This document shows, piece by piece, positions 19,045 to 32,261 of a DNA stretch of 64,000 nt. Numbering within the stretch: position 1 is the first letter of the stretch; every line of letters begins with the position of its first letter. Source of the DNA: Limnobaculum allomyrinae (GTDB taxonomy: Bacteria; Pseudomonadota; Gammaproteobacteria; Enterobacterales; Enterobacteriaceae); the NCBI RefSeq assembly GCF_016649425.1, contig NZ_JADRCR010000009.1:153319-217318 (forward strand). The letters are read 5' to 3'. The position numbers and the translations under genes were made by a program. The notes under the pieces were generated by a model that made no database searches, was not told the origin of the DNA, and worked only from the letters and a program-made list of their open reading frames with translations.

Positions 19045-20202
19045 ATGAAACAGGCACTTTTTATCAGATTAGGTTCAACACCGGATTCGCCAGTTTGGTG
19101 GTGTGCTCTGCAGGCTGGAGTGGCATCAACCCCTGAGCGTCTGGATGGCTGGGATCAATTATCTCAACTGAGATCACATCCGCTATCGCATTACGTTTGC
19201 CTGTTACTTCCTACCAGCGATCTGATCTTTCGCCGTTTTAAGTTACCTAAAAAATGGGCTCTGCATCAAACCCCTCAATTTACCTGGATCGCAGAAGACT
19301 CACTGATGGGTGAAATTGATGATTTGCACTGGACGGTTATGCGCCGTTCCGGAGGTGAACTGGATACCGTGGCGGTACGCAGTATCAAATTGCAGCAGTG
19401 GCTGGATGCCTGTGGGAATGCAGGACTTAAAGTGATTCAGGCATTACCGGATGCGCTATTGTTGCCGGAGAACCCTCAAGGTCATACCGTTGTTTCTTTG
19501 GAGGATCAGTGGTGGGTGCGTTATGACACGGGTGCCAGCGTAGTGGAAACACCACTGTTGTCCGATTTGCTGCTTCGTTTACCTCAGGGAACACGGCATA
19601 GCTATGGTGATTTACCGGAAGGGATAACCACTGATGAAGCTAACCCGTGGCAGCACCCGTTACTGTTAATTCAGGATCGCTGGCGAGCGGAGCGGCTAAA
19701 TGTACTGCATGGTGTGTTTAGTCAGACGGATAACCGCGCTGAGATTTTAAAACGCTGGAAAAAACCACTGATTTTTTCTGTGATTTTGGCTTTTTGTTTG
19801 AGTCTGTTTCCTCAGTTTGCCGTGTTGTGGAATGTTAAAAGCCGCCAGAACGATCTGGCTCAGGAAACTCAGCAAGTATATCAACGTTACCTCCCCGGAG
19901 AGGTGCCGCCCAGCAATCTTAAATATCACTTTGAAAAAGGCATCAATAAAGCGAAAAGTGGATTTTTTACTCAATTAGAACAGCTGGATATGATGAAACA
20001 AGCCTATCCGGATATTGAGGTACGATCGGTGAAATATGACGGTAAGAGTGGAGCATTGACGTTGGATGTCAGCTCAATGGAAAAAGATCGGATCTCCGCA
20101 TTTGTTACCCAAACTCAACCGATCTTTGGTTTTACTTTACAGCCGGGTTCGACAAATCCGCCCTATACCGGCGTCCTGACTGGGGGAGATGTCGCAAAAT
20201 GA
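19045..20202 (+). CDS. gspL: Type II secretion platform protein GspL
   Basis: 385 residues: an actin-like cytoplasmic domain (1-235) that binds GspE, one membrane segment near 243-262, and a periplasmic ferredoxin-like domain. The order and size fit GspL. The stop overlaps the gspM ATG by four bases. Confidence 0.9.
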   Translation: MKQALFIRLGSTPDSPVWWCALQAGVASTPERLDGWDQLSQLRSHPLSHYVCLLLPTSDLIFRRFKLPKKWALHQTPQFTWIAEDSLMGEIDDLHWTVMRRSGGELDTVAVRSIKLQQWLDACGNAGLKVIQALPDALLLPENPQGHTVVSLEDQWWVRYDTGASVVETPLLSDLLLRLPQGTRHSYGDLPEGITTDEANPWQHPLLLIQDRWRAERLNVLHGVFSQTDNRAEILKRWKKPLIFSVILAFCLSLFPQFAVLWNVKSRQNDLAQETQQVYQRYLPGEVPPSNLKYHFEKGINKAKSGFFTQLEQLDMMKQAYPDIEVRSVKYDGKSGALTLDVSSMEKDRISAFVTQTQPIFGFTLQPGSTNPPYTGVLTGGDVAK

Positions 20203-20675
20203 AAGAGAAGCTAATAGCCTATTTTAATGCTAAAGCCCCGCGGGAACGGGTATTGATGGTTTTAGGTGTGATAACCCTGCTTTGGGGACTACTGTTTTAT
20301 GGTTTATGGATCCCTCTGCAGAATGCAGTACAGGATGGCTGGCAGGCTATCTCTCGTTCTCAGGATACCATTACCTGGATGCAGGAGCAGGCGGAAGAGC
20401 GTGATTTACCTGCTTATCAACTGATTGCTGACGATCCTAAACAGGCAATTGAACAGAGCGCTGCTCAGGCGAAAGTGACGCTGGCACAAATGCAAATGGC
20501 TGCCAACAGTGCCGATATCATCATTGATAATTTGCCTTTTGCTTCGTTAAAAAGCTGGCTGACAACGTTAAACAGCACCGCGGGTATTCGAATTGAGAAC
20601 ATCACCATGGCACCGGCAGATAATGCTGGGGGGGTGAAAGTTCAATTGAAGTTAGCCTGGGGCCCAAGAGGATGA
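20199..20675 (+). CDS. gspM: Type II secretion platform protein GspM
   Basis: 158 residues. A cytoplasmic stub with APRERVLMVLGVI is followed by a membrane segment (residues 17-38) and a periplasmic domain. GspM pairs with GspL in the inner-membrane platform. It overlaps both neighbours by four bases. No gspN lies between it and gspO. Confidence 0.9.
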   Translation: MKEKLIAYFNAKAPRERVLMVLGVITLLWGLLFYGLWIPLQNAVQDGWQAISRSQDTITWMQEQAEERDLPAYQLIADDPKQAIEQSAAQAKVTLAQMQMAANSADIIIDNLPFASLKSWLTTLNSTAGIRIENITMAPADNAGGVKVQLKLAWGPRG

Positions 20676-21487
20676 ATTCCACTGAGCAGCTATTTTTTCT
20701 ACTGCGAGGGGAATATTTATGGCTGTTTTGTCTGCTAAGTCTGGTGCTGGGTGCCATTGTCGGTAGTTTCTTGGGCGTAGTGATAGAGCGTTTACCCTTG
20801 ATGCTTAACCATCAGGAAGGAGAACCGGAGTTAAACCTGGCTCTGCCTCGCTCCCATTGCGCGCAGTGTTTGCACGTGTTGTGTTGGTGGGAGAATGTTC
20901 CCATCGTTAGCTGGTTGGCATTACGTGGGCGTTGCAGCCAGTGTAATAGTGTCATACCCGCCCGATTATTATGGATAGAGGTAATAACGGCACTGTTATT
21001 TTGTCTGATGGCCATATTAATGCCATCGCCGGAACGATTGCTATCGGCGTGGATACTGGTCAGTTTTTTATTGGCGCTTAGTCTGATTGATTGGTGGCAT
21101 ATGCTATTGCCGGATGCATTAACTCAACCACTGCTTTGGCAGGGGTTGCTGATTAATGCTTGTAGTGGTGCGGTCAATTTGTCTGATGCGGTGTATGGTG
21201 CCGTTGCCGGCTATCTGTGCTTGTGGCTGGTTTACTGGTTGTTTCGGTGGCTGACGGGAAAAGAGGGGCTGGGATATGGTGATTTTAAATTGCTGGCTGC
21301 ATTGGGAGCATGGCTGGGATGGCAGGCTCTACCCTTTTTATGCCTTATTGCTGCCCTGTTGGGCATGGTTATTGGTGGCTGGAAAACCTGGCGGGCAGGA
21401 AAACAGATACCATTCCCCTTTGGCCCCTATTTAAGTATTGCCGGAGCAATATTATTTATATTTTATAATTCGCATATATATCTTTAA
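20672..21487 (+). CDS. gspO: Prepilin peptidase / N-methyltransferase GspO
   Basis: 271-residue inner-membrane aspartic protease that trims and methylates pseudopilins. The cytoplasmic loop holds four cysteines in two CX2C pairs (CAQC, CSQC). The catalytic aspartates lie in SLIDWWHMLLPD and GYGDFKLLAALGAWLG. About eight membrane segments are visible. It ends the gsp operon; no strong terminator follows. Confidence 0.96.
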   Translation: MNSTEQLFFLLRGEYLWLFCLLSLVLGAIVGSFLGVVIERLPLMLNHQEGEPELNLALPRSHCAQCLHVLCWWENVPIVSWLALRGRCSQCNSVIPARLLWIEVITALLFCLMAILMPSPERLLSAWILVSFLLALSLIDWWHMLLPDALTQPLLWQGLLINACSGAVNLSDAVYGAVAGYLCLWLVYWLFRWLTGKEGLGYGDFKLLAALGAWLGWQALPFLCLIAALLGMVIGGWKTWRAGKQIPFPFGPYLSIAGAILFIFYNSHIYL

Positions 21488-21990
21488 CTTAATAAAAATA
21501 ACACTTTTATTTTTTAAGTTTCAGGAATAAACAGATATTCATTGCTATTGTTTTAAGACTGGTGGAATTATTTTTTTATTAATGAATAAGTATGAGGGAA
21601 TTATTATTTGAGATAATTAATGGCATTTTATCTGATAGTTGATTTTCACTATTCTCGCATAATGGTCGGTGCTTTTGTTTAAAAAAAGTACCCTGCAAGA
21701 ATATGTATTTTTTTTCTTCGGGTATTCCCGAGGCGGTTCTGTATTTTTCATGTAGCTGAAAAATAATCGTTTTAATGGTTATTGTGTCTCATAAAAATAA
21801 TGAAGAAAATATATCTGACTATTTATTATGAGGAAATCGATGTTTAATTAATTTCAGAGGAGTCTTTTTAAGTCTTTTTGATTAATTGAGGTCTGCTTTT
21901 TAATGATTTTTTAAGATTTAATGAGTGCTTTTTGTGTTTTTATTTCAGCATAAGGCAAGGTGTTTATTTTACTGATAAAGGTATTCATAA
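21488..21990 (+). promoter_or_regulatory. AT-rich region between gspO and the first chitinase gene
   Basis: Over 500 bp without a gene. It is AT-rich and should hold the chitinase promoter and a long leader. I see no clear operator, hairpin terminator or small ORF. Confidence 0.4.
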
Positions 21991-24699
<2,709 letters not shown>

Positions 24700-24713
24700 T
24701 CGTTGAGTCATCG

Positions 24714-24742
24714 GGCGTGCAGTACCAAAAGTATTGCACGCC
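24714..24742 (+). terminator. Stem-loop between the chitinase genes
   Basis: GGCGTGCAGTAC and GTATTGCACGCC form a 12-bp stem with one mismatch and a five-base loop, just after the first chitinase stop. The T-run is short, so it may attenuate or protect the transcript rather than fully stop it. Confidence 0.5.
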
Positions 24743-24803
24743 ATTTCCCAACCGATCGTTTTTGATGATGGTTAAAGAACCATTCTTAATCGGAGCTTTT
24801 ATT

Positions 24804-27380
24804 ATGAAGATGACGTTGCTATCGAAAACATTCATAGTGTTGGGTTTTTGTAGCATGGCCTCATCGGCCATGGCATTAGAAGCCTGGAGCGGTCAGGAAG
24901 GGAGTGATAACTTTCAGGTCATTTATTCCGGTAATGTTTATGCCAATGCATGGTGGGTCGGAGCAAGTGATTGTCCTGCCAGCTCAATTCAGAATCCTGA
25001 TAGCAATGCGTGGCGTTTCGTTCGGGCAGCTACTGAGCCGGAAATAAAACAGTACGGTAATCCAACGACTTGTGATGTCTCTAATGGTGCGGGTGCCGTT
25101 GTTGCCCCAGGTTTTGATAATACACTAGCTTATACCAAGGACACTGTTGTTGCATCAGCAGGTGCTACCTATAAAGCCGTCGCAGATATTGCCGATCATA
25201 CTTTTGAACCAGGAAAATCTAATCCCTGGAAGGCATATGTAGCAGCTCCGGGATGGGCAGCAGATAAAGTTTATGATGCCGGGGCTATTGTCATAGTTAA
25301 TAGCCAGGGCTATTTGTCATTGTTCTATAACATCGGGGATAACCCCGCCAGCGTTGATAACCAAAGTCCGGATGGTAATAACGGTCGTCCATGGCAGCCA
25401 TTGGGGCCATTAACTAACTTTACCGATCAGGAACTGGCTAAAGCACCAACGTTGAATCTGGAAACCACTTATGCAGCAGGAACCTTGGTTAAATATCAAG
25501 GTGTTCCTTATGTTGCCCAGTCGCAGGTTCATAAGGTGAAACCTGATGATAAAACCCTGTGGGAAATTTTCATTGACTGGAGCGGGACTAAAGAGTGGGT
25601 TGGTAAGCCAAATTCCACATGGCCAAAACATGTTTATGCTCCATACGTGGACTTTACCTTAAACAGTATTCCAGACTTAGCCTCACTGGCGAAGAGTCAA
25701 AATATAACCCACTACACGCTGGCCTTTATCGTGGCTAAAGATGGTAATACCTGTCTGCCAACCTGGGGTACAGCCTATAACATCAACGATTATACTCAAT
25801 ACAGAAAGATTAAAGAGCTGCGCGAAGCTGGCGGTGATGTAATGGTGTCTATTGGTGGGGCAAATAATACCCCGCTGGCAGCGGCCTGTAAAAACGTAGA
25901 TGACCTACAGAAACAATATTATGACATTGTTGATAACCTGAATCTTAACGTTCTGGATTTCGATATTGAAGGTAACTGGGTTGCGGATAATGAGTCAATT
26001 CAACGGCGCAATGAAGCAGTGAAAAAAGTACAGGATCGCTGGCGTCAGGAAAGCCGCAAAGTAGGTATCTGGTATACCTTACCGATTCTGCCAACCGGAT
26101 TAACTCAGGAAGGGATCTATGTACTGAATGATGCGAAAGCCAAAGGTGTGGATTTGGCGGGCATTAACGTAATGACCATGGACTACGGTAATAGCATTTG
26201 TCAGTCAGCCGGCACTGAAGGTCAGAATATTCACGCTAAGTGTGCCACATCAGCGGTGGATAATCTGTTTTCTCAGGTAAAAGCCATTTGGCCAGACAAA
26301 GACGATGCTGCGGTGAATGCCATGTTAGGCACGACACCAATGATCGGCTATAACGACGTTCAGGGTGAAGTATTCTTTATGTCCGATGCGAAAGTCGTTT
26401 ATCAGCAGGCGAAAGATCGCAACATCGGTATGATTGGTATTTGGTCATTGTTCCGGGATCAACCGGGTACTGCCGGATACGTTGGGCCAGAAAATAGTGG
26501 TATGACCGAACAACAGGCGCCGATATATGCTTATAGTAAGGTTTTTGCTCCGTTTACTACTGCCAGTGATGGTCAACCAGTACCTCCGGTTAGCGGAAAT
26601 GTTCCTCCGGTTGTCAATGCCGGAATTAACCAGACGGTGGATGGTGCACAAACTATCACGCTGGATGGTTCTGGTTCTACCGATCAGGATGGGGATGCAT
26701 TAACTTATCAGTGGGAGCAAACCGGTGGGCCTGCGGTGGCTCTGAACGGTGCTGATGCGGCACAAGCAACCTTTAATGTCGAACAACCGGTACAGCACGC
26801 AACCTATAAGTTCCGTCTGACGGTTAAAGATCAAGAGCACAGTGCTTATGCGGATACCAGCGTCTCTGTGGTTAACGCAGCGCAGCCAATTGCACCAACG
26901 TTAACATTGTCACCAAGTTGGCAGGTACAAAGTGGGAGTCAGGTGGTGATTACTGCTACAGCGACCGATCCTGATAGTGTTGGTAATCAGCTAACCTGGA
27001 GTTGGACTATCCCGAGTGAATTAGCTCAGGTTACCGGACAAGGCACCAATACGCTGACGATTACGGCACCATCGGTCACCACAGTGAAGAGCTATCAACT
27101 GACGGCACGGGTTATCGATCAAAATAACCTGAGTGCAACGGCTAATACGGCGCTACAGATAAATCCTGTGGTACAACCAGCGCCAACACCGTCAGGGGAT
27201 TATCAATATGTTTATCCAAAAGCTATCAGTAAATACGCTGCCGGAACTCGTGTATTAGCGAAAGATGGCAGCATTTATGAGTGTAAACCATTCCCATATT
27301 CTGGCTGGTGTAGTCAGGCGGCATGGTCTTACGAACCGGGTAAGGGCGTTAACTGGAAAGATGTCTGGGATAAACGTTAA
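24804..27380 (+). CDS. chiA: Secreted GH18 endochitinase, ChiA (YheB) type
   Basis: 858 residues. The signal peptide ends near SSAMALEAW. Two chitin-binding-like repeats follow (YANAWWVGASDCP), then linker modules and a GH18 barrel with VLDFDIEGNW (Asp385, Asp387, Glu389) and NVMTMDYGN. The first 620 residues follow E. coli ChiA/YheB, the known substrate of the E. coli Gsp system. Beyond that this protein adds two PKD-like domains and a short Trp-rich module, which YheB lacks. I chose ATG 24804, with CGGAGC upstream; the frame runs open to 24717 but has no better start. Confidence 0.93.
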   Translation: MKMTLLSKTFIVLGFCSMASSAMALEAWSGQEGSDNFQVIYSGNVYANAWWVGASDCPASSIQNPDSNAWRFVRAATEPEIKQYGNPTTCDVSNGAGAVVAPGFDNTLAYTKDTVVASAGATYKAVADIADHTFEPGKSNPWKAYVAAPGWAADKVYDAGAIVIVNSQGYLSLFYNIGDNPASVDNQSPDGNNGRPWQPLGPLTNFTDQELAKAPTLNLETTYAAGTLVKYQGVPYVAQSQVHKVKPDDKTLWEIFIDWSGTKEWVGKPNSTWPKHVYAPYVDFTLNSIPDLASLAKSQNITHYTLAFIVAKDGNTCLPTWGTAYNINDYTQYRKIKELREAGGDVMVSIGGANNTPLAAACKNVDDLQKQYYDIVDNLNLNVLDFDIEGNWVADNESIQRRNEAVKKVQDRWRQESRKVGIWYTLPILPTGLTQEGIYVLNDAKAKGVDLAGINVMTMDYGNSICQSAGTEGQNIHAKCATSAVDNLFSQVKAIWPDKDDAAVNAMLGTTPMIGYNDVQGEVFFMSDAKVVYQQAKDRNIGMIGIWSLFRDQPGTAGYVGPENSGMTEQQAPIYAYSKVFAPFTTASDGQPVPPVSGNVPPVVNAGINQTVDGAQTITLDGSGSTDQDGDALTYQWEQTGGPAVALNGADAAQATFNVEQPVQHATYKFRLTVKDQEHSAYADTSVSVVNAAQPIAPTLTLSPSWQVQSGSQVVITATATDPDSVGNQLTWSWTIPSELAQVTGQGTNTLTITAPSVTTVKSYQLTARVIDQNNLSATANTALQINPVVQPAPTPSGDYQYVYPKAISKYAAGTRVLAKDGSIYECKPFPYSGWCSQAAWSYEPGKGVNWKDVWDKR

Positions 27381-27392
27381 CTTTTGATTAAA

Positions 27393-27424
27393 ACCAGTTA
27401 TCGTCAGGGTTGGCGATAACTGGT
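27393..27424 (+). terminator. Stem-loop after chiA
   Basis: ACCAGTTATCG and CGATAACTGGT form a perfect 11-bp stem 12 bp after the chiA stop. No long T-run follows. Confidence 0.5.
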
Positions 27425-27456
27425 AAATAGTAAAGCCCTATACCGGAGAGCCCATT

Positions 27457-27891
27457 ATGAGAATTACAGCTTTCTTTGCATTTATGGCAATCAGCACCAC
27501 AAGCTATGCAACCTGCTGGGATGAAGCCGCCGGGTATTTCAATATCGATCCCCGTCTGTTAAATGCAATAGCGCAAGTTGAGTCCGGTATGAAAGCCGAT
27601 GCCTATAATTCCAATAACAATGGAAGCTATGATGTTGGGCTGATGCAAATTAACAGTTCCCATTTTTCTCGCCTGAAAAAACTGGGTGTGGATGAACATA
27701 TATTGGTAAACGACCCTTGTATTTCTGTGTTGGTCGGCGCTTCCATTTTATCAGAAATGATTGGCCAATATGGCTACACTTGGGAAGCGGTAGGCGCTTA
27801 CAATGCCGGAATGGGTGAAAAACGTCACGATTTGAGAATGAAATATGCTTATCGGGTATGGCAGCGTTACCAAAAGCTGAAAGAAAGATAA
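27457..27891 (+). CDS. Lytic transglycosylase, IagB/VirB1-like
   Basis: 144 residues with a signal peptide (cleavage near SYATCWDE). The SLT domain shows the catalytic Glu in AIAQVESGMKADAYN, then GSYDVGLMQINSSHF and GAYNAGMG. Such small enzymes open peptidoglycan locally for secretion machines and pili. Its place directly after the chitinase genes suggests a role in building the type II channel or in wall turnover; that is inference. Confidence 0.88.
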   Translation: MRITAFFAFMAISTTSYATCWDEAAGYFNIDPRLLNAIAQVESGMKADAYNSNNNGSYDVGLMQINSSHFSRLKKLGVDEHILVNDPCISVLVGASILSEMIGQYGYTWEAVGAYNAGMGEKRHDLRMKYAYRVWQRYQKLKER

Positions 27892-27910
27892 TGGATAATC
27901 CTGATAGTGT

Positions 27911-28564
27911 TTAAAACCGTTCTGGTAACTTGCCAACGTGCTGTAATTTTCCATTTTCAATTTTGATATATCCCCCCTGCTTAAGTGCAGACAAGATATT
28001 CATAATGCGGCTGCGGGAAAAATTGGTTCGCTCCTGAATGTAGGTGTAGGCACTGGTGTTTTGGCGAATCCCCTCCGGTTCATGCATTAGCTGTAACAGG
28101 TGCAGGCATATTGATTCGTAAATAGAGATACCCGGCAGATTGAACTCTCTCTCTCCCAGAACCCGGATATAATAGGCTTGCAAATTAATTAGTTCTAATA
28201 ATAAATCATTCTGGCGGATACTATCCACTGCCAACTCTACCGGTAATGAGCCCAACATAACGTTGGTTTCTGTACGTATAAAAAATTCATCCTCGCGCAT
28301 ATTAAAAGTAGCAATGCCTAGTATTGCGGGAGCATACATATTAGTTAATATCATGCCATCTTTATGTCGACATATAGACGCGCTGCCTTCCGTTAATAAA
28401 AGACAGAGTTGTACGCTTTTATCCGTAAGTTGAATTGTTCGATATTGTTTATAGGATTTAAAGGTGGCAAGTGGTGCTAAGACCTCCATCAACTTATTGA
28501 TATGTTCTGTGGGTTTACCCTCCCGAGCTTGAAGATAGGTTGTTTTATCATTATCGGAATTCAT
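27911..28564 (-). CDS. Crp-fold winged-helix transcription regulator (IprA/YaiV-like)
   Basis: 217 residues. A cNMP-like N-terminal barrel (LCLLLTEGSASICRHKDG) is followed by a C-terminal winged helix with recognition segment NFSRSRIMNILSALKQGGYI. It lacks the cAMP-binding pattern of Crp and the cysteines of Fnr. It resembles the IprA/YaiV group of Enterobacterales, some members of which modulate oxidative stress. It converges with the lytic transglycosylase gene, leaving only 19 bp between the stops. Confidence 0.75.
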   Translation of the reverse strand: MNSDNDKTTYLQAREGKPTEHINKLMEVLAPLATFKSYKQYRTIQLTDKSVQLCLLLTEGSASICRHKDGMILTNMYAPAILGIATFNMREDEFFIRTETNVMLGSLPVELAVDSIRQNDLLLELINLQAYYIRVLGEREFNLPGISIYESICLHLLQLMHEPEGIRQNTSAYTYIQERTNFSRSRIMNILSALKQGGYIKIENGKLQHVGKLPERF

Positions 28565-28750
28565 TTTATGCCTTATATCATTATGTTTATGGGTAAATTA
28601 AGCATAAGCAAGAAACGGTAAATTTCACAGAAAACTGGACCGAAAAGTCTGAAATTTCAGTAATAGTGGGAATTGTTTGCGGTTGAACGCAGTGGCAGTT
28701 GATGGGTTTCGGTTTTCTTATGGATAATTCGACTGATACGCATGATTTAA

Positions 28751-28792
28751 TAAGGCATCACAACGGACATTGATCTCTGCTGTGATGCCTTA
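28751..28792 (-). terminator. Terminator of the dolP transcript
   Basis: TAAGGCATCACA and TGTGATGCCTTA form a perfect 12-bp stem with an 18-base loop, downstream of dolP on the minus strand. Confidence 0.6.
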
Positions 28793-28826
28793 TAAAGACC
28801 GAATTAAATAATTTCAGGCCAGGTAA

Positions 28827-29405
28827 TTACTTAACGTACTGGAATACGGTAATAACCTGTTTTACACCGCTCACTTCGCTGGCAACTTTCGCGGCTTCTT
28901 TACCCTGGGCTTCAGTCACCAGACCTAACAGGAAGACCTCACCATTTTCCGTTACTACTTTCACATTGCTGGATTTCACTTTGTCGCTGGTCAGCAGCTG
29001 TGAACGAATTTTAGTGGTGATCCAGCTATCGCTTGAAGCGGTACCGATTTCAACGGGTTTACCTTCACGGACTGCGTTATGAACTTCCTGAGCGCCATCT
29101 ACACCGACAGCAATATTTTTTGCGCGTTCAGCCAGCTCTGCTTTTGGGGTTTGGCCGGTTAGTAAAACGCTGCCGTGGTAAGCGGTAGTGACGATACGGG
29201 CTTCTTGTTTAATTTCTTGATCTTTCGCAATAGCATTACTGACCCGGGCTTCTAATGTCACATCATCTACCTGTGTGCCTACAGTACGTGGGTCGGTTGC
29301 TGTTTTAGTGGCCACAGCTGCACTACCGGCGACAACAGCCACACAGCCGCTTAGCATAGTGGTACTCAGTAACATAGCCAACACGGTAAGGTTACGGATT
29401 TTCAT
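28827..29405 (-). CDS. dolP: Division and outer-membrane stress lipoprotein DolP (YraP)
   Basis: 192 residues. The lipobox LSGC puts the acylated Cys at position 21. Two BON domains follow (about 47-110 and 124-190). DolP is an outer-membrane lipoprotein that binds anionic phospholipid at division sites and supports envelope integrity. It lies downstream of diaA with 13 bp between, as in E. coli. Confidence 0.95.
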   Translation of the reverse strand: MKIRNLTVLAMLLSTTMLSGCVAVVAGSAAVATKTATDPRTVGTQVDDVTLEARVSNAIAKDQEIKQEARIVTTAYHGSVLLTGQTPKAELAERAKNIAVGVDGAQEVHNAVREGKPVEIGTASSDSWITTKIRSQLLTSDKVKSSNVKVVTENGEVFLLGLVTEAQGKEAAKVASEVSGVKQVITVFQYVK

Positions 29406-29418
29406 TCAAAAAGCTCCT

Positions 29419-30009
29419 TCAGTCATCCTGGTGAGGGAATAGGGTGTAATCAATAAGATCGCAAAGACAGTTGATAATCAGCATATGCATTTCTTGTATT
29501 CGAGCTGTCCGATGCGAGGGAATACGGATTTCAACATCCTGCAGACCCAGTAAACCAGCCAGTTCACCGCCATCAGACCCGGTTAGCGCAACAATAGTCA
29601 TATCCCGGGTTACTGCGGCTTCAACGGCTTTGATGATATCACGGCTGTTACCACGGCTTGAAATCGCCACTAAAATATCACCGGCCTGTCCCAGCGCACG
29701 TACCTGTTTAGCATAACCTTCGTCTTTTATGCCACCATTATTAATGGCGGTGAGGGTGATGGTGTCGGCACTGAGGGCTAAAGCCGGTAAGCTGGGACGT
29801 TCCGTTTCAAAACGATGGATGAGCGTAGCGGCAAAATGCTGAGCATTAGCGGCGGAGGCGCCATTTCCACAGGTCAGCACTTTATTACCATTAAGTAATG
29901 ACTGGACGATGCTCATTGCCGCGCGGGATATGGAGTCTGGCAGGGCTTCTGCTGCTGCAATTTGTGTTTGGATGCTTTCGGTAAAACAGCCTTTAATTCT
30001 TTCTAACAT
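29419..30009 (-). CDS. diaA: DnaA initiator-associating protein DiaA
   Basis: 196-residue SIS-domain protein ([25 protein letters not shown]). DiaA binds DnaA as a tetramer and promotes timely initiation at oriC. Gene order with yraN and lpoA is conserved. Confidence 0.95.
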   Translation of the reverse strand: MLERIKGCFTESIQTQIAAAEALPDSISRAAMSIVQSLLNGNKVLTCGNGASAANAQHFAATLIHRFETERPSLPALALSADTITLTAINNGGIKDEGYAKQVRALGQAGDILVAISSRGNSRDIIKAVEAAVTRDMTIVALTGSDGGELAGLLGLQDVEIRIPSHRTARIQEMHMLIINCLCDLIDYTLFPHQDD

Positions 30010-30054
30010 AGTATGAGTTCTGCTTTCGTTTTGCTTGTTAGGCCGAAGAGGGCG

Positions 30055-30456
30055 CTAGGTCTCACCATCGGCATTGAACGCGTTCGGCAACCATTGTAAC
30101 TGATTACCGGTAATGGCTAAAACATCGAACCGACAGTTTGTTGTTTCCAGACATAATTGGTGTTGTGCTAACCAGCGGGAAGCAGCATAAAGCAGACGTT
30201 GTCGTTTATGCCAGGTAATAGAATCGGTGGCGTGACCAAAGTGTGAATTCTGTCGATAGCGCACTTCCACAAAGACCAGAATATCGCCATCCTGCATAAT
30301 CAGATCCAATTCACCACCGCGAAACTTAACGTTGGCGGTGACAAAACATAACCCCGATCGTTCCAGATGGCGACGCGCTATGGCTTCATAGCGCGTACCA
30401 ACCTGATAGTGGGTTATTTTACCGGAACCAGTTGTCCCTGACGGTATTGTATCCAT
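30055..30456 (-). CDS. yraN: UPF0102 family protein YraN
   Basis: 133 residues with the endonuclease-like fold core ([22 protein letters not shown]), including the Glu-Asp and Glu-Val-Arg positions of the restriction-like family. Function is unproven. Its start overlaps lpoA by 43 bases. Confidence 0.93.
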   Translation of the reverse strand: MDTIPSGTTGSGKITHYQVGTRYEAIARRHLERSGLCFVTANVKFRGGELDLIMQDGDILVFVEVRYRQNSHFGHATDSITWHKRQRLLYAASRWLAQHQLCLETTNCRFDVLAITGNQLQWLPNAFNADGET

Positions 30457-32198
30457 GGTAATTGACGGTGAACCACGCAGTTAGTGTCTGCACTGAGTAT
30501 GCCTGTGGAACCCGTAATTTTGAAGTCAGGTAACTGACTAATTTCTGAGAAATGGTTCGCAAGTTCCCAAGCATCAGCTCCCATACCGTAAAGGCGAGCC
30601 AGAGTATAGTCGCTGCTATATTTGCTTGCTGCTTGTGAAATCGCCGGGGAAAGTCCTACCAGCATTGGAATTTCACTGAACTGAAGACCTTCCATTTCGA
30701 AACGGAAATCCGGACCGGCACCCGCCTGATAACTGCGTGAGCTGGCGTACAACCCTGCGGTTTTAGAGGCTTTAGAGATATCTAACATCGGCTTAATCAA
30801 CGCCAGTTCTGGCTGTGTTGCGACAATATAGATAGCATCCACCGGGCCACTGATGGTGCCGGTTACTCCTGACGAAAGGGTAATTGGCTGACCTTCAGCA
30901 CTCATACCGCGACCACCGCTCAGCGCTTCTCTCAAACCAGCCTGATTAGAGAAGAATTGAACGCGAGCCGCGTTACCACCAAACTGACTCCATTGATCGG
31001 CAAAGGCACGTGCGACGCGATCGCCAAGATTTCCACGTGGTGCGATAATCAGCGGAGAGGTTTTACCCTGAGCATTGATATGGCGGGCGGCATCAGCAGC
31101 TTCATCTTCCGGAGACAGGGCGAAATAACAGATGTTCGGGCGATCTGAAATAGTACTTGGTTGGTTCAGCGCCAGCATATTGAGTGTTGACGGTGACTGC
31201 GCCAGTTTTTCTACGTCAGTTTTGATTAATGGACCAACGATAACTGAAGCACCGTCTTGTTCAGCTTGTGCCAGAAGTTCTTCTACAGGTTTACTGCCGG
31301 TATCGTAAACTTTGACCTGGGTAGTGGCACCGGTAGGGCTTTGTGATTTCGCCGTATTAAAACCTTCCTGAATTGCCGGGCTGAACTTACTGCCGGAACC
31401 GGTCAACGGTAGTAATAACGCGATATTAGCGGTGGAAGAGTCTGCTTTTTGGAAACCTAATGCGCGAGCCAGTGGTGCCGGTAACATTTTGGATGCCGGA
31501 TGGCTGCTGTAGCGACCTTGCCAGTCTTTAACCGCAGACTGAAGCATGCTGTTGTCCGCTTTATTGTTCTGGTAGGTTTGCAGTAATTCCAGCCACTCGC
31601 TTAGCGTATTTTCATTAGCATCAACATTTAGCGCGGTGAGCATCGGCATGGTAAACCGGTTTAACAAGTTCCAGGTCTGATCGATAACCTTCTGCTTTTC
31701 ATCTTCGGCTACCAGCGGTTCCAGATTAATATAGGCGCGCAGTTGAGCAACCGGGTCACGACCCTGATTAGCCTGGATCTCTACCCGATAATAGCGGGCT
31801 TTCTGTACGTCAGATAAGCCGTTGAGGTTAATGTTTTTTAGCCACTGGAACATACCTTTGCTATCCTGTTGCTTTGCTGCCAGTTCGGCACGTAACAGGA
31901 GTCGCTCCTGATCCTGATCAACAGTCAGCATCTCGGGTAGTTCTTGTAGTATATTCAGCGCCTGTTTGGTGTCATTTTCCATAATCAGTGCGCGAACGGC
32001 TAACAGCTTCCAGTTTATCTGAGCTTCGCCATTGCTTTCAGCGGCGAGTTGCAAGTAGTGAGCTGATGGTTGAGTCAGTTCACCCTGAATACTGTTTTGT
32101 GAGTTATTTAAACTTAGGCATCCTACCAAAAACAGCGTAGCCAGTACTACTGGCAGAGCCTGGCTTGCCTTAGTACGAAGGTATGTAGTTAAACGCAT
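30414..32198 (-). CDS. lpoA: Penicillin-binding protein activator LpoA
   Basis: 594 residues; E. coli LpoA is near 680, the difference being mostly a shorter linker between the domains. The lipobox LFLVGC places the acylated Cys at 27. A TPR-like N-terminal domain and a periplasmic-binding-protein-like C-terminal domain ([19 protein letters not shown]) follow. LpoA reaches from the outer membrane through the peptidoglycan to activate PBP1A. It is divergent from rsmI. Confidence 0.95.
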   Translation of the reverse strand: MRLTTYLRTKASQALPVVLATLFLVGCLSLNNSQNSIQGELTQPSAHYLQLAAESNGEAQINWKLLAVRALIMENDTKQALNILQELPEMLTVDQDQERLLLRAELAAKQQDSKGMFQWLKNINLNGLSDVQKARYYRVEIQANQGRDPVAQLRAYINLEPLVAEDEKQKVIDQTWNLLNRFTMPMLTALNVDANENTLSEWLELLQTYQNNKADNSMLQSAVKDWQGRYSSHPASKMLPAPLARALGFQKADSSTANIALLLPLTGSGSKFSPAIQEGFNTAKSQSPTGATTQVKVYDTGSKPVEELLAQAEQDGASVIVGPLIKTDVEKLAQSPSTLNMLALNQPSTISDRPNICYFALSPEDEAADAARHINAQGKTSPLIIAPRGNLGDRVARAFADQWSQFGGNAARVQFFSNQAGLREALSGGRGMSAEGQPITLSSGVTGTISGPVDAIYIVATQPELALIKPMLDISKASKTAGLYASSRSYQAGAGPDFRFEMEGLQFSEIPMLVGLSPAISQAASKYSSDYTLARLYGMGADAWELANHFSEISQLPDFKITGSTGILSADTNCVVHRQLPWIQYRQGQLVPVK

Positions 32199-32261
32199 GC
32201 TGTATCCAATTTATTGATAATCTTGAGATCGTTAATATTAAACGGCCACCCGGATGAAACC